From: Paenibacillus sp. NEAU-GSW1
GTDB lineage: Bacteria > Bacillota > Bacilli > Paenibacillales > Paenibacillaceae
Length of the DNA stretch: 64,000 nt
Direction: 5' to 3'
Assembly: GCF_009737085.1 (NCBI RefSeq)
Contig: NZ_WOVL01000006.1
Span: 151,051-215,050 of the forward strand
Part shown: positions 41,712 through 51,597 of the stretch, piece after piece
How the letters are laid out: each line of letters opens with the position of its first letter
Position numbering within the stretch: position 1 is the stretch's first letter
Program-made: the position numbers and the translations under genes
Notes under the pieces: model-generated
Told to the model about the DNA's origin: nothing
Databases searched by the model: none
What the model saw: the letters and a program-made list of their open reading frames with translations, nothing else

Positions 41712-43052
41712 CTATTCACTTTCTGAATTGCGGGAAACACCGTCCGCCGTTACGATTGACAGCAATAACGGCCTTACAGACGGCGTTTCGGCCGAGATCG
41801 CATACGCCGACCGAACTTTCGCGGCGACATCATTAGCAGCTTCCCCGCTCTCACGAGCATGAAGCACAGCGAGTGTTTCTCCCTCGCTTACAGGATCGCC
41901 AACCTTTTTCCGCATGACGATGCCGACAGCATAGTCGATCTCTGCTTCCTTCGTCGCTCGGCCCGCTCCAAGCAGCATGGCTGCGGTACCGAGCTGCTCC
42001 GCATGAATCGCCTGCACATAACCGGCTTGCTCCGCTTTCACTTCGATGTGCAGCGGCGCGGATGGCAAACGGCCGGTATCGTCGGCAACGGCGCCGTCTC
42101 CACCTTGTGCTGCTACGAATTGGCGGAATTTATCCAATGCCGCGCCGCTGTCGAGCTTCTCGCGAAGCAAAGCTTTCGCTTCCTCAACAGTTTCCGCTTT
42201 GCCGCCCAGCACGGTCATATGCGCACCGAGCGTCAAACATAGCTCCGTCAGATCGTCCGGCCCTTTTCCTTGCAGCGTTTCGATCGCTTCCTTTACTTCC
42301 AGCGCATTTCCGATCGCAAAGCCAAGCGGCTGATCCATGTCGCTTATAATCGCAGCCGTGTTGCGTCCAACCTGTGTGCCGATGTCTACCATCGCCTGCG
42401 CGAGCTGCTCCGATTGCTCCAGCGTTTTCATAAAAGCGCCGCTGCCGGTCTTCACATCAAGCACGATCGCGTCCGCACCGGCCGCAATTTTCTTGCTCAT
42501 CACAGAGCTCGCAATCAACGGGATCGATTCTACTGTCGCCGTGACATCGCGAAGCGCATAAAGCTTCTTGTCGGCGGGCGCCAAATTGCCGCTTTGACCG
42601 ATGACAGATAGCCCCAGCTCATTGACCTGGTTAATAAACCGCTCGCGTGACAGCTCGGTTTGAAACCCTTCAATGGCTTCCAGCTTATCGACGGTGCCGC
42701 CTGTATGGCCTAGACCACGTCCGGACATCTTCGCCACCGGTACGCCGGCGGCAGCTACAAGCGGCGCAATAATTAATGTCGTTTTATCGCCGACGCCTCC
42801 GGTGCTGTGCTTGTCCACTTTTATGCCTTCGATCGGCGCTAGATCGACTTGATCGCCGGAATTAGCCATCGCCAAAGTTAGCGCTGCTGTCTCGGCAGCC
42901 GTCATCCCGCGAAAAAGAACAGCCATCGCCCATGCCGACATTTGATAATCCGGTATATCGCCCTCGCAATAGCCGTCAATTATATAGGTCAACTCCGAGG
43001 CGGTCAATTCGCCGCCGTCTCTTTTTTTATGAATCAAATCGACTGCGCGCAT
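41712..43052 (-). CDS. pdp: Pyrimidine-nucleoside phosphorylase
   Basis: The enzyme phosphorolyses uridine, thymidine and deoxyuridine. The 446-residue protein begins [17 protein letters not shown] and has the family signature [20 protein letters not shown] and the phosphate-binding [11 protein letters not shown]. The last third is the typical C-terminal alpha/beta domain. The ATG at 43050-43052 is better spaced from AGGAG than the GTG nine bases upstream. It follows pupG, deoB and the Spo0E-like gene on the strand, a nucleoside salvage cluster. Confidence 0.94.
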   Translation of the reverse strand: MRAVDLIHKKRDGGELTASELTYIIDGYCEGDIPDYQMSAWAMAVLFRGMTAAETAALTLAMANSGDQVDLAPIEGIKVDKHSTGGVGDKTTLIIAPLVAAAGVPVAKMSGRGLGHTGGTVDKLEAIEGFQTELSRERFINQVNELGLSVIGQSGNLAPADKKLYALRDVTATVESIPLIASSVMSKKIAAGADAIVLDVKTGSGAFMKTLEQSEQLAQAMVDIGTQVGRNTAAIISDMDQPLGFAIGNALEVKEAIETLQGKGPDDLTELCLTLGAHMTVLGGKAETVEEAKALLREKLDSGAALDKFRQFVAAQGGDGAVADDTGRLPSAPLHIEVKAEQAGYVQAIHAEQLGTAAMLLGAGRATKEAEIDYAVGIVMRKKVGDPVSEGETLAVLHARESGEAANDVAAKVRSAYAISAETPSVRPLLLSIVTADGVSRNSESE

Positions 43053-43080
43053 GTTATTCACTCCTGTCCGCCCTGGCGGA

Positions 43081-43251
43081 TCATCTGGATTTCACCAATT
43101 CCCGACGCTCTTCTTGCGCTTGAATAATGAGTTTGTCGAGTGATTGGCTTAATTGAAGCACTTCAATGTTCAAAAAATTTTGCTTTAGCATTGCAATTTC
43201 TACCATTTCTTCGCGCAATTTCTCCATTTCGATGAGCAATTGCTTTTCCAT
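43081..43251 (-). CDS. Spo0E-like aspartyl-phosphate phosphatase
   Basis: A 56-residue helical protein. Residues 34-41 read LSQSLDKL, the SQxLD motif of the Spo0E family, within two predicted helices. Spo0E-type phosphatases remove the phosphoryl group from Spo0A and delay sporulation. ATG at 43249-43251, stop at 43081-43083; the region just upstream of the ATG has only a weak GGAGTG ribosome binding site. It is placed between pupG and pdp, a few genes from the Spo0A-dependent spoIIA promoter. Confidence 0.75.
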   Translation of the reverse strand: MEKQLLIEMEKLREEMVEIAMLKQNFLNIEVLQLSQSLDKLIIQAQEERRELVKSR

Positions 43252-43357
43252 GTCACTTCACTCCATCGTTCTGTAATCATGGACATTATACGACGGTTGC
43301 CGTGATGAAACTGTCATAATCCGTCGACAAGAATGTTACAATACTGTTACAAAAACT

Positions 43358-44182
43358 TTAAAATTTTGGTAATAACGCCTTCACCAGATCGAGAAATTGG
43401 GACTTGACTTTTTCGGTCGTCTCCATAACTTCAGCATGCGACAACGGCTGGTCTAAAATGCCGGCTGCCATATTGCTTATGCATGAGATGCCAAGCACTT
43501 CGATCCCGGAATGCCGAGCTGCAATAACCTCGGCCACTGTCGACATTCCGACAGCATCCGCGCCAAGAACGCGAAGCATGCGAATTTCCGCAGGCGTTTC
43601 ATACGTTGGACCCAACAATCCGGCGTATACGCCTTCGCGAATCGTCAGTCCTTGGCTGGCGGCAATTTCGCGTGCTGCAGCACGGAGCCTTTTACTGTAA
43701 GCTTCCGACATATCGGGAAAACGAACGCCAAGCGCATCATCATTGGGTCCAATAAGCGGATTTTTGCCGGTCAAATTAATATGATCGGAAATGAGCATCA
43801 AATCGCCAGGCTCATATCCGGTGTTTACGCCCCCTGCCGCATTCGTGACAAGCAGCGTCTTGACGCCAAGCGCCTTCATGACACGCACCGGAAATGCGGT
43901 CAATTCCGGGCCGTACCCTTCATACATATGAAAACGGCCGCGCATGAGCACAACCGATCTGCCAGAAAGGCTGCCGATCAGCAGCTCGCCTGCATGGCCT
44001 TCGACAGTCGACAAAGGAAAATGCGGAATTTCGCGATAATCAATCGTCGTCGCATTCTCCAAATGATCGCCCAGTACGCCAAGTCCAGAACCCATAATGA
44101 GCCCGATTTCAGGTTTGATCGCCGTTTGCGCAGCGATATAAGATGCCGCCTCGTTAATTTGCGCCGCAGTCATTTGGTTCAT
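43358..44182 (-). CDS. pupG: Purine-nucleoside phosphorylase
   Basis: The 274-residue enzyme splits guanosine and inosine into base and ribose-1-phosphate. It shows GLIMGSGLGVLGDHLE (phosphate binding), MRGRFHMYEGY, TNAAGGVN and YETPAEIRMLR with SNMAAGI. GGGAG precedes the ATG by a fair distance. It lies next to deoB, as pupG and drm do in B. subtilis. Confidence 0.94.
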   Translation of the reverse strand: MNQMTAAQINEAASYIAAQTAIKPEIGLIMGSGLGVLGDHLENATTIDYREIPHFPLSTVEGHAGELLIGSLSGRSVVLMRGRFHMYEGYGPELTAFPVRVMKALGVKTLLVTNAAGGVNTGYEPGDLMLISDHINLTGKNPLIGPNDDALGVRFPDMSEAYSKRLRAAAREIAASQGLTIREGVYAGLLGPTYETPAEIRMLRVLGADAVGMSTVAEVIAARHSGIEVLGISCISNMAAGILDQPLSHAEVMETTEKVKSQFLDLVKALLPKF

Positions 44183-44226
44183 TTGTCACACTCTCCCATA
44201 CTATCTTTTATTTACGAGCCGATTGC

Positions 44227-45423
44227 CTACGACTTAATATTCCGAACGCTGAGCAGGTCCAGAAAGCTCGTTCCGTTCGAGGGCGATTTAACGCCGAAAT
44301 TGTCAGCGATCGTAGCACCGAGATCCGAATAGGTTGCGCGAGGCTGCAGCAGTCCGGGCTCGGCAAAAGCAGGACTGTACAGCAGCAGCGGCACGTATTC
44401 CCGGGTATGGTCCGTCCCCGGATGAGTCGGATCGTTGCCGTGATCAGCCGTAACGACGAGCAAGTCGCGCGGGCCTATTTTTGACTCCAGCTCCGGAACG
44501 GCCGCGTCGAACTGCTCCAGTGCCCCCGCATAGCCTTTCGGATCGCGTCGATGACCGTACAACGAATCGAAATCAACAAGATTGGTGAATAACAGCCCTT
44601 TAAACGGCTTGTCCAACGATTCAATCGTTTTGGCGATTCCATCGGCGTTGCTTTTCGTCGGTGTAGATGCGGAAATGCCTTCGCCGTCGAATATATCGTT
44701 TATTTTGCCGATGGCAATCGTATCGAAGCCTCCCTCTTTCAAGGCGTCCAAAACCGTCGGCGCTGGCGGCTTCACCGCATAGTCATGCCGATTGGGTGTT
44801 CTTGCGAATGCTCCCGGAACGCCCAGATAAGGCCTTGCAATTACGCGTCCGACGGCATATTTGTCGTCCATCGTCAGTTCGCGGGCAATTTTGCAAGCGC
44901 GATAAAGCTCTTCAAGCGGGATCACTTCTTCATGCGCGGCTATTTGAAATACGCTGTCGGCCGATGTATATACAATCCATGCACCGGTCTCGAGCTGCTC
45001 GCGCCCCAGCTCATCGAGAATTTCCGTTCCGCTTGCTGCTTTATTGCCGATTACTTTGCGGCCTGTACGTTGTTCAAACGCGGCGATCAACTCGCCCGGA
45101 AATCCGTCAGGAAACGTGCGGAACGGCGTTTGAATGCGCAGTCCCATTAACTCCCAATGACCGGTCATTGTATCCTTGCCGACCGATGTCTCCGCCATTT
45201 TGCCATAGTAAGCAGCAGGAGCACCCTCGCCCGGTTTCCATTCTCCCAGAGAGGCGATGCGATCCAGTCCCCACCGGCGCATATTAGGCAGTGAAATGTC
45301 CGGCACGCGTTCAATAATATGACCTAACGTATGCGACCCTTTGTCGCCGAATTGCTCTGCGTCGGGCAGTTCGCCAATGCCTACGCTGTCAAGCACGATA
45401 ACCGCGATGCGATCGAATTTCAT
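44227..45423 (-). CDS. deoB: Phosphopentomutase
   Basis: The 398-residue enzyme interconverts ribose-1- and ribose-5-phosphate. It belongs to the alkaline-phosphatase superfamily with metal sites in [13 protein letters not shown] near the start and [20 protein letters not shown] near the end; the conserved phosphorylated Thr is in [20 protein letters not shown] precedes the ATG. It feeds the sugar from pupG and pdp into central metabolism. Confidence 0.94.
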   Translation of the reverse strand: MKFDRIAVIVLDSVGIGELPDAEQFGDKGSHTLGHIIERVPDISLPNMRRWGLDRIASLGEWKPGEGAPAAYYGKMAETSVGKDTMTGHWELMGLRIQTPFRTFPDGFPGELIAAFEQRTGRKVIGNKAASGTEILDELGREQLETGAWIVYTSADSVFQIAAHEEVIPLEELYRACKIARELTMDDKYAVGRVIARPYLGVPGAFARTPNRHDYAVKPPAPTVLDALKEGGFDTIAIGKINDIFDGEGISASTPTKSNADGIAKTIESLDKPFKGLLFTNLVDFDSLYGHRRDPKGYAGALEQFDAAVPELESKIGPRDLLVVTADHGNDPTHPGTDHTREYVPLLLYSPAFAEPGLLQPRATYSDLGATIADNFGVKSPSNGTSFLDLLSVRNIKS

Positions 45424-45482
45424 AGTAAGACACTCCTTACATCAGGATCTTTGAACGGAGTTCAAAGTCACTCCTTATCCAG

Positions 45483-46376
45483 CTAAGCACGCGGATGCGC
45501 GTTCGTATAAGCTTCCTTCATCCGCACTTTCGTTAATCGCGTATACATTTGTGTTGTCGATATATCGGCATGTCCAAGCAGCTCTTGCACCGCCCGCAAA
45601 TCGGCGCCGTTATCCAGCAAGTGAGCGGCAAACGAGTGGCGCAGCGTATGCGGAGTAATATCTCCGTCAATCCCGGCCGCTTTCGCGTACTTTTTTATCA
45701 TTTTCCAGAAGCCCTGTCTCGTCATTCTCGTGCCAAGCAGGTTAAGAAACAACGCTTCCCTGTCCGAACCGGATTTCAGCAGCAGCTCGTGCCGCCCCGC
45801 TTCCATGTATTGTTCCAGAGCCGCCTTTGCCATGCGGCCAAACGGAATAATTCGTTCCTTCAAGCCTCCGCCGACGCAGCGGATAAAGCCAAGCTGCATA
45901 TTAACGCTGTCGACATTAAGCGAAATCAGCTCGGATACGCGTATGCCGGTTGCGTAAAGCAGCTCCAGCATCGCTTTATCCCGCATGCCGTATGCGCTAT
46001 CTGGCTGCGGCGCATCGATCAATAAGCTTGCCGTCTCCACTGACAGCACGCTTGGCGCTTTTTTCTCCTGCTTTGGAGCTTCAATATGAATAGCCGGATT
46101 TTGCATGATGACGCCTTCGAGCGCCAGATAATGAAAAAAGGCGCGAATCGAAACGATATGTCTCATCAGCGTCGATGCCTTCCGTCCTGTCTCTTTCAGC
46201 TGCAGCAAATAATGAGAGAGGTGATGCCTTTGCACATCGGCCGCTGTACACACAGCCTGCTGTCTCAAATAGTCCTGCAAGCCTGTCAAATCCCGGCTAT
46301 AGGATTCAAGGGTGCTGCGCGACAGCGACTTCTCGATCGTTAAATGTCGAATAAAAGCTTGTATTTGTGCTTCCAT
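45483..46376 (-). CDS. xerD: Tyrosine recombinase XerD
   Basis: XerD acts with XerC/CodV at dif to resolve chromosome dimers. The 297-residue protein has the core-binding domain (LTIEKSLSRSTLESYSRDL) and a complete set of catalytic residues: R in ATGIRVSEL, HTLRHSF, LGHADISTT and the nucleophile Tyr in QMYTRL. The ATG at 46374-46376 follows AAAGGA; the upstream open frame is not Xer-like. It follows DUF4227 and precedes deoB, the Bacillus order. Confidence 0.94.
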   Translation of the reverse strand: MEAQIQAFIRHLTIEKSLSRSTLESYSRDLTGLQDYLRQQAVCTAADVQRHHLSHYLLQLKETGRKASTLMRHIVSIRAFFHYLALEGVIMQNPAIHIEAPKQEKKAPSVLSVETASLLIDAPQPDSAYGMRDKAMLELLYATGIRVSELISLNVDSVNMQLGFIRCVGGGLKERIIPFGRMAKAALEQYMEAGRHELLLKSGSDREALFLNLLGTRMTRQGFWKMIKKYAKAAGIDGDITPHTLRHSFAAHLLDNGADLRAVQELLGHADISTTQMYTRLTKVRMKEAYTNAHPRA

Positions 46377-46468
46377 TGAAGTTCCTTTCATAGACATTCC
46401 AATCATTTCTTCGTTCTTCTTTCCTATTCCACGTTCCGGCTGCCAAATCCTGCTTGCATTAGGCAGCG

Positions 46469-46702
46469 TTATTCGCCGTACCAATAAAACAAGCGAAGCC
46501 GATCCGCCACACTCCCGCTGTCCGGAGCGATCGGATCGGCTTGAAACACCTTCAAGGCGCTGCCTTTCGGCTTCTGATAAGGATTAACAGGCGATATAAC
46601 GCCGGCAATCCAGTTATACCCGCCCGTAGCGACGATTAACAGCAGCATAAATATAATTGCGAACAATATTCGACTTGCCCATTTGCGCAGCGACAGAATC
46701 AT
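46469..46702 (-). CDS. DUF4227 small membrane protein (YqzK-like)
   Basis: A 77-residue protein with one membrane span (residues 12-30, LFAIIFMLLLIVATGGYNWI) and a C-terminal segment with SVADRLRLFYWYGE, the conserved end of DUF4227/YqzK. The ATG at 46700-46702 follows AGGAGG. It lies directly upstream of xerD, where B. subtilis has yqzK. Function is unknown. Confidence 0.8.
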   Translation of the reverse strand: MILSLRKWASRILFAIIFMLLLIVATGGYNWIAGVISPVNPYQKPKGSALKVFQADPIAPDSGSVADRLRLFYWYGE

Positions 46703-46805
46703 AGCTGCCCGGCCTCCTCTACTCACTTAAGCGATATGGGCGGATGCCCGTCCTTATCAACTTATGAGGCTGGCAAATCGAATATGCTCCAAAGACCTTT
46801 CGCGA

Positions 46806-47948
46806 TTATGGCGCCAATTCGTCGTACGCGATTGCGCTCAGCCAACGATCGAGAGGCCGATAGCTCATCCCTGTCGCGCTGGCAACCCCTTCATAGGTCA
46901 CCCAACCGTCATGCGTGTTGACGCCCTTTTGCAACGGCTCGCTGTTTCGTACCGCGTCCCAGCCGCGATTCGCCAAATCCATCGCATACGGCATCGTCGC
47001 GTTCGTTAATGCGAAGGTCGAAGTGCGCGGTACGGCTCCGGGAATGTTTGCGACCGCATAATGAACGACGCCATGCTTCACATAGGTCGGATCCATATGC
47101 GTCGTCGGCCGATCGACCGTTGCGATCGAACCGCCTTGATCGACCGCTACGTCAACGATTACCGCCCCTTTTTTCATCATCTGCACCATATGCTCGGTTA
47201 CTAGATGCGGCGCTTTTGCACCCGGAATAAGGACGGCGCCAATCAATAAATCGGCATGGCTGACAGCCTCTGCAATGTGATAGGGGCTGGACATAATCGT
47301 CTTGATTCTTCCCCCGAAAATATCGTCCAAATAGCGCATCCGATCTGCGCTCTTCTCTAAAATCGTAACATTCGCGCCCATCCCGAGCGCTATTCTGGCC
47401 GCATTAGTGCCTACAATTCCGCCGCCGATAACGACAACGTCCGCAGGTGGAACGCCCGGAACCCCGCCTAGAAGCACGCCGCGCCCGCCGTTGAACGCTT
47501 CAAGAAATTGCGACCCGATCTGTACGGAAAGCCGGCCGGCAACCTCGCTCATCGGCGTCAACAGCGGCAAGCTGCCGTTAGGGAGTTGAATGGTTTCATA
47601 GGCAATCGCAGTCACTTTATGATCGACTAACGCTTTCGTTAAATCAGGCGCTGCCGCTAAATGCAAATAGGTGAAAAGCAGCAAGCCTTCGCGAAAATAA
47701 CCGAACTCCGACGCAAGCGGTTCCTTAACCTTCATAATCATATCCGCCTGCTCCCAAACCTCGGACGCCCCCGCTTGTATGACCGCGCCTTCCCGCTCGT
47801 AATCCGAATCCTCGAACCCGCTTCCGTTTCCCGCCCCTGTCTCGACAATAACTTCATGGCCTGCGGCCGTAAGCATCGTTACGCCTGCCGGCGTCAAGGC
47901 AACGCGATATTCGCTCGCTTTAATTTCTTTTGGCACTCCGACTTTCAT
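46806..47948 (-). CDS. ald: Alanine dehydrogenase
   Basis: The 380-residue enzyme makes pyruvate and ammonium from L-alanine with NAD. It begins [20 protein letters not shown], has the substrate region [17 protein letters not shown] and AYETIQL, and a Rossmann motif [16 protein letters not shown]. The C-terminal DVAVDQGGS block is also typical. Ald supports alanine catabolism and sporulation in Bacillus. GGGGAGG precedes the ATG. Confidence 0.95.
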   Translation of the reverse strand: MKVGVPKEIKASEYRVALTPAGVTMLTAAGHEVIVETGAGNGSGFEDSDYEREGAVIQAGASEVWEQADMIMKVKEPLASEFGYFREGLLLFTYLHLAAAPDLTKALVDHKVTAIAYETIQLPNGSLPLLTPMSEVAGRLSVQIGSQFLEAFNGGRGVLLGGVPGVPPADVVVIGGGIVGTNAARIALGMGANVTILEKSADRMRYLDDIFGGRIKTIMSSPYHIAEAVSHADLLIGAVLIPGAKAPHLVTEHMVQMMKKGAVIVDVAVDQGGSIATVDRPTTHMDPTYVKHGVVHYAVANIPGAVPRTSTFALTNATMPYAMDLANRGWDAVRNSEPLQKGVNTHDGWVTYEGVASATGMSYRPLDRWLSAIAYDELAP

Positions 47949-48156
47949 AGCCTGACAAGCCTCCCCAGCATCGTCTTATTATATGATGTATGTTCGCCAA
48001 CCATAGGCTGTCACAACAGATAATAAAATATGTAACTTTGGACACGCGCCTATGCCGCCCTTCCGACTAATCCATACACTGGACTAATGCAGTTATCGAA
48101 AATGTTGCGTTTACGGAAAAGGAAGCTCCTGCAAAAACGATAAGGAGGACCACGCG

Positions 48157-49314
48157 ATGCCCAAACTCGAAAAGCTGCTTACCATTCACTCCAGAAAAAC
48201 CGCTTCTCCCTATACCGTTCGTAAGCTCATAGCCTTTAAGACGGGTCGCTCCTATAGACGCTGCTTGAAATATATGACATCGAAAGGTATGCGACCCTTC
48301 AAACGAATACCTGGGAGCCGGTTGATCGGATGCCATATGGACAGCCGTTTTTCGATTAAAAAGCTCTTATCATACAAAACGATTAAGCTAATCGAGCGCG
48401 ACAAAAAGACGAAGGTTCATGCAAGCCTGCGCCCACACTCGTCCAAAAAGAAATCAAAGCCTTTTCTTGCCGCTTCGGCATCAAACGGTAATGGTAACGG
48501 CACAAGCGATCCAGCCTGGAATTTCTTCGCCATCCAAGCGCCGCAAGTATGGAAAAGAACGTTAGGAAGCGGGATCAAGCTCGCGATTATCGATACCGGC
48601 ATTGCGCCCCATCCAAACCTTCGCATCGCAGGCGGCATAAACACGATTAACGGCGGCAGCTATGCCGATGATAACGGGCATGGCACCCACGTCGCCGGCA
48701 TTGCTGCGGGTACGGGAAAAAAGGGCTTTCAAGGCGTTGCGCCGAAAGTGAATCTCTATGCCGTTAAAGCGCTGGACAGCTCCGGCGCGGGTTACGTATC
48801 CGATATTATTGACGGCATTGAGTGGTGTATTCGAAACAATATGGACATTATCAATATGAGCTTTGGACTGGAGAGCGGAGATTCGAGCGAAACGCTGCGC
48901 AATTCGATTAAAAAGGCGGTGGGCAAAGGCATTGTCGTTATTGCCTCGGCGGGCAACTCCGGCCCGAACAATGGCGCGCTGGATGAACCTGCGGCATTTC
49001 CGGAAACGATCTCGGTTGCCGCGACGACCAAAACGAATCGAATTGCAAACTTTAGCAGCCGAGGGGAAGGCATCGTCATATCGGCACCTGGCGACAGCAT
49101 TCGTTCGACATGGATGAACGGCGCTTTTTTTACCGTCTCAGGCACCAGTATGGCCTGCCCTCATGTCGCCGGCGGAGTAGCGCTGCTGCTCGCGCTAAAG
49201 CCGAATTTAAGCCCAAGCGAGATTAAATCGCTATTGAAAAAAAACGCCATGAATTTAAGCGATATTCCGCGGACGGCACAAGGATCCGGATTGTTGCAGT
49301 TAGGCTTCCTATAG
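48157..49314 (+). CDS. S8-family subtilisin-like serine protease without obvious signal peptide
   Basis: The catalytic domain (about residues 115-385) has the triad motifs IIDTGIAPH (Asp), GHGTHVAGIAA (His) and GTSMACPHVAGG (Ser), plus the oxyanion Asn in ASAGNSG. The N-terminal 110 residues are very basic (KTGRSYRRCLKYMTSKGMR and later KKKSK) with no hydrophobic signal core. The enzyme may therefore be cytoplasmic, or exported by an unrecognised route, with this part acting as propeptide. AAGGAGG precedes the ATG. It stands alone on the plus strand. Confidence 0.88.
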   Translation: MPKLEKLLTIHSRKTASPYTVRKLIAFKTGRSYRRCLKYMTSKGMRPFKRIPGSRLIGCHMDSRFSIKKLLSYKTIKLIERDKKTKVHASLRPHSSKKKSKPFLAASASNGNGNGTSDPAWNFFAIQAPQVWKRTLGSGIKLAIIDTGIAPHPNLRIAGGINTINGGSYADDNGHGTHVAGIAAGTGKKGFQGVAPKVNLYAVKALDSSGAGYVSDIIDGIEWCIRNNMDIINMSFGLESGDSSETLRNSIKKAVGKGIVVIASAGNSGPNNGALDEPAAFPETISVAATTKTNRIANFSSRGEGIVISAPGDSIRSTWMNGAFFTVSGTSMACPHVAGGVALLLALKPNLSPSEIKSLLKKNAMNLSDIPRTAQGSGLLQLGFL

Positions 49315-49352
49315 CCGAACGTCCCTCATATATTATGCCAATTAAACGCCAA

Positions 49353-49391
49353 AACGGCCTGCCGTCCAGTAATCTGGGCAGCAAAGCCGTT
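49353..49391 (-). terminator. Hairpin between the subtilase and fur (probably bidirectional)
   Basis: AACGGC and CTGCC (around 49353-49363) pair with GGCAG and GCCGTT (around 49377-49390), with a TTTTGG tail on the minus strand and GTTTATTTG on the plus strand. It lies between the convergent stops. Confidence 0.65.
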
Positions 49392-49852
49392 TATTTGTCA
49401 TTTGCTTTTTCATTTTTCGCATTGCAGCGGTGACAGATGCCTTGAAAATCGAGGCGGTGATCAAGTACGGTAAAACCGAACTCCTGATCCAGACGCTCTT
49501 CGAGCGGCAGCAGCCAATCCTCTTTAATCTCATCCATCGCTCCGCATTGCACGCAGATCAGGTGATGATGATGGTGCTTGCTGCTGTCCGTACGCAAATC
49601 GTACCGGGCAACGCCGTCGCCGAAATTCAGCTTCTCCACCACATGCATCTCGCTAAGCAGCTCCAATGTACGATACACTGTTGCCAATCCAATCTCAGGG
49701 GCTTTATCCCGAACAAGCATGAATACATCTTCCGCGCTCAAATGATCGTCTTCATTCTCGAGCAAAACTCGTACGGTTGCTTCACGCTGCGGGGTTAATT
49801 TGTAGCCCTGCGACTGTAACTGTTGTTTGATCTTCTCAATCCGGGCTTCCAT
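49391..49852 (-). CDS. fur: Fur-family metalloregulator
   Basis: A 153-residue protein with the Fur winged helix (LTPQREATVRVLLENEDDHL, GLATVYRTLELLSEMHVVEK) and C-terminal metal-binding dimerisation domain with HHHHHLICVQC and GICHRCN (two CxxC zinc sites). It is either Fur or a close paralogue. The position beside xerD/ald/spoIIM, where B. subtilis has fur, favours Fur. The ATG at 49850-49852 follows GGGGGGAAA. It represses iron uptake genes when iron is plentiful. Confidence 0.88.
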   Translation of the reverse strand: MEARIEKIKQQLQSQGYKLTPQREATVRVLLENEDDHLSAEDVFMLVRDKAPEIGLATVYRTLELLSEMHVVEKLNFGDGVARYDLRTDSSKHHHHHLICVQCGAMDEIKEDWLLPLEERLDQEFGFTVLDHRLDFQGICHRCNAKNEKANDK

Positions 49853-49964
49853 GATTTCCCCCCTGCCACATGTCTGCTCCAACTTCCGATTAGCTTTCAT
49901 TATAGGGGTTAAACGACGGTAAAGTCAAACATTTTGCCGTAATATGGCGACCGTTAAACTCGAT

Positions 49965-50612
49965 TCAAGACGTCTGCGAAGCTGCCAGCACAGGCGCCAC
50001 CCATTGCATCAGCACCGGCGATATGTAGGCTTCCAGCAATGCCGCCCCGGCCAACATAAGCAGCATGAGCAGCGCTGTCGAAGAAAATCCGGCAATTTGC
50101 GGCACTAAGCTGCCTTTCTGCTGAAACAGCCTGTTTTTTACGACATACGTAGAGAAAGAGATTGCAGCGACGCTTATTACCATAAACACGGGCACGACTA
50201 TTAAATTCGGCGGCGCTACAGATACGAGAGAGAACAGAACGCCTTTCCATGCGTGCTGACTAATCAGCGTCCCGATTGCGAAGCCGACCAGCGCGCCTTT
50301 CAAGAAGTCGAGAGCAAGCACGAAGGGAACGCCGACGACGGTAATACCCAGTATCCACAGCAAAAAAAGCCATTTGCCATGAAACAGCATTCGCTCCCAG
50401 AACGAATGGGAGGCATCCGCCGCCGTGCCGTTATTGACCAAGTTAATATATTGGCTAACGTCGGAAGCAAGCTCTTGCTGCTGCTCGAGCGTAAGCGCAT
50501 TAACCATAAGGCCTCCGAAAATAACGCCGACTACAAACAGTACCGCGACAAAGACGTACAGCGTAAACTGGCTTTTGTTCGTTTCTTGCAGCATAGGCAT
50601 TGAGGCGCGCAT
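49965..50612 (-). CDS. spoIIM: Stage II sporulation protein M
   Basis: A 215-residue membrane protein of the DMP septal peptidoglycan degradation machinery (SpoIID-SpoIIM-SpoIIP) that drives engulfment. Spans include TLYVFVAVLFVVGVIFGGLM, WLFLLWILGITVVGVPF and a C-terminal LLMLLMLAGAALLEAYISP with conserved SVAPPNLIVVPVFM. The ATG at 50610-50612 has GGAGTG upstream. Length matches B. subtilis SpoIIM. Confidence 0.92.
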   Translation of the reverse strand: MRASMPMLQETNKSQFTLYVFVAVLFVVGVIFGGLMVNALTLEQQQELASDVSQYINLVNNGTAADASHSFWERMLFHGKWLFLLWILGITVVGVPFVLALDFLKGALVGFAIGTLISQHAWKGVLFSLVSVAPPNLIVVPVFMVISVAAISFSTYVVKNRLFQQKGSLVPQIAGFSSTALLMLLMLAGAALLEAYISPVLMQWVAPVLAASQTS

Positions 50613-50729
50613 GCAGATCACTCCTGTCATCAGCAACTTTAAGCATGACATCGGACTTCTATGTCATCTCTACAACGTATGACAGGTTGTCCCGTCTTAT
50701 GACGGACGCGGGTCAATGTATACTGCTTC

Positions 50730-51296
50730 TTAAAACTTGCCGGTCGCTGTGTAAAGCTTCCATGCGTATACGGCGAGAATCGTCTTCGCGTCGCTAATCC
50801 GTCCTTCAGCAATATAAGCTTCCGCTTGTTCCAGCGAAATCGCCTCGATTTGCAAAAACTCGTCTTCGTCCGGATTTTGCGTCCCAGGAATCAGCTTGTC
50901 TGCAAAATACAAATATAGCTTCTCATCCGCAAAGCCGGGCGAAGTATAGAATGCGCTGACCAACTCCAGCTTCTCCGCTCGATAGCCCGTCTCTTCCTCC
51001 AGCTCGCGCGCTGCAGCTATTGCCGGGTCTTCGTTCGCATCCAGCTTTCCGGCTGGAATTTCGATCTGAAATTTCTCAAGCGGCTTGCGGAATTGCTCGA
51101 CGACGAGCAGCTTTCCGTCCAATAACGCCATCACAGCAGCAGCTCCTGGATGCTTCACAATTTCTCTCGTTGCCGTTCTGCCGTCCGGCAGCGCAATTGT
51201 ATCCACTTGAAGCGAAATAATTTTTCCTTGAAAAATCGGTTCGGTGCTTACCGTTTCCTCGCGCCATTGCATAGGCTCATTTTTCTCCAATTTCAT
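50730..51296 (-). CDS. nudF: ADP-ribose pyrophosphatase (Nudix)
   Basis: The 188-residue protein has an N-terminal strand region (ETVSTEPIFQGKIISLQVD) typical of NudF and the Nudix box (GKLDANEDPAIAAARELEEE followed by TGY) with E...REL.EE. The loop YTSPGFADEKLYLYFA is also conserved. It hydrolyses ADP-ribose to AMP and ribose-5-phosphate. It lies between spoIIM and mciZ, as in B. subtilis. Confidence 0.92.
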   Translation of the reverse strand: MKLEKNEPMQWREETVSTEPIFQGKIISLQVDTIALPDGRTATREIVKHPGAAAVMALLDGKLLVVEQFRKPLEKFQIEIPAGKLDANEDPAIAAARELEEETGYRAEKLELVSAFYTSPGFADEKLYLYFADKLIPGTQNPDEDEFLQIEAISLEQAEAYIAEGRISDAKTILAVYAWKLYTATGKF

Positions 51297-51389
51297 CCGC
51301 TCCTCATTCCTTTATATGTATATCAGGTTATAACTTGTCCATAGCGGACATAGATATCATTATATCAAATCATAAGGGGCGAGATAAGA

Positions 51390-51524
51390 ATGAAACAATA
51401 CATGTCGGCAAAAGAACTGCGTTTGGTAGGCAAGGCATGGGAAATTCGTCACAAGCTGCGCAAGCTTTCTACTGTCAATCCATCTGACGCAACCTTGTCC
51501 CAATTGCTCTCCTCCTTCAAATGA
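51390..51524 (+). CDS. mciZ: Z-ring formation inhibitor MciZ
   Basis: A 44-residue protein whose middle LRLVGKAWEIRHKLRKL closely matches the LVGKAWEIR segment of B. subtilis MciZ, a mother-cell peptide that caps FtsZ and blocks division during sporulation. ATG at 51390 follows AAGGGGCGAG; stop TGA at 51522-51524. It is divergent from nudF, the neighbourhood where mciZ lies in B. subtilis. The C-terminus (TVNPSDATLSQLLSSFK) is not conserved with Bacillus. Confidence 0.78.
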   Translation: MKQYMSAKELRLVGKAWEIRHKLRKLSTVNPSDATLSQLLSSFK

Positions 51525-51543
51525 TCCAAATCGCACCTAAAAC

Positions 51544-51597
51544 AAACGGCCTCTCCTCTCTCAAGGCATTGAGAAGGAGAAGCCGTTTATTTATTTT
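51544..51597 (+). terminator. Terminator between mciZ and the M20 peptidase gene (bidirectional)
   Basis: AAACGGC pairs with GCCGTTT (51544-51550, 51582-51588), with TCTCCT/AGGAGA inside, followed on the plus strand by ATTTATTTTT and on the minus strand by a weaker T-rich stretch. Confidence 0.8.
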
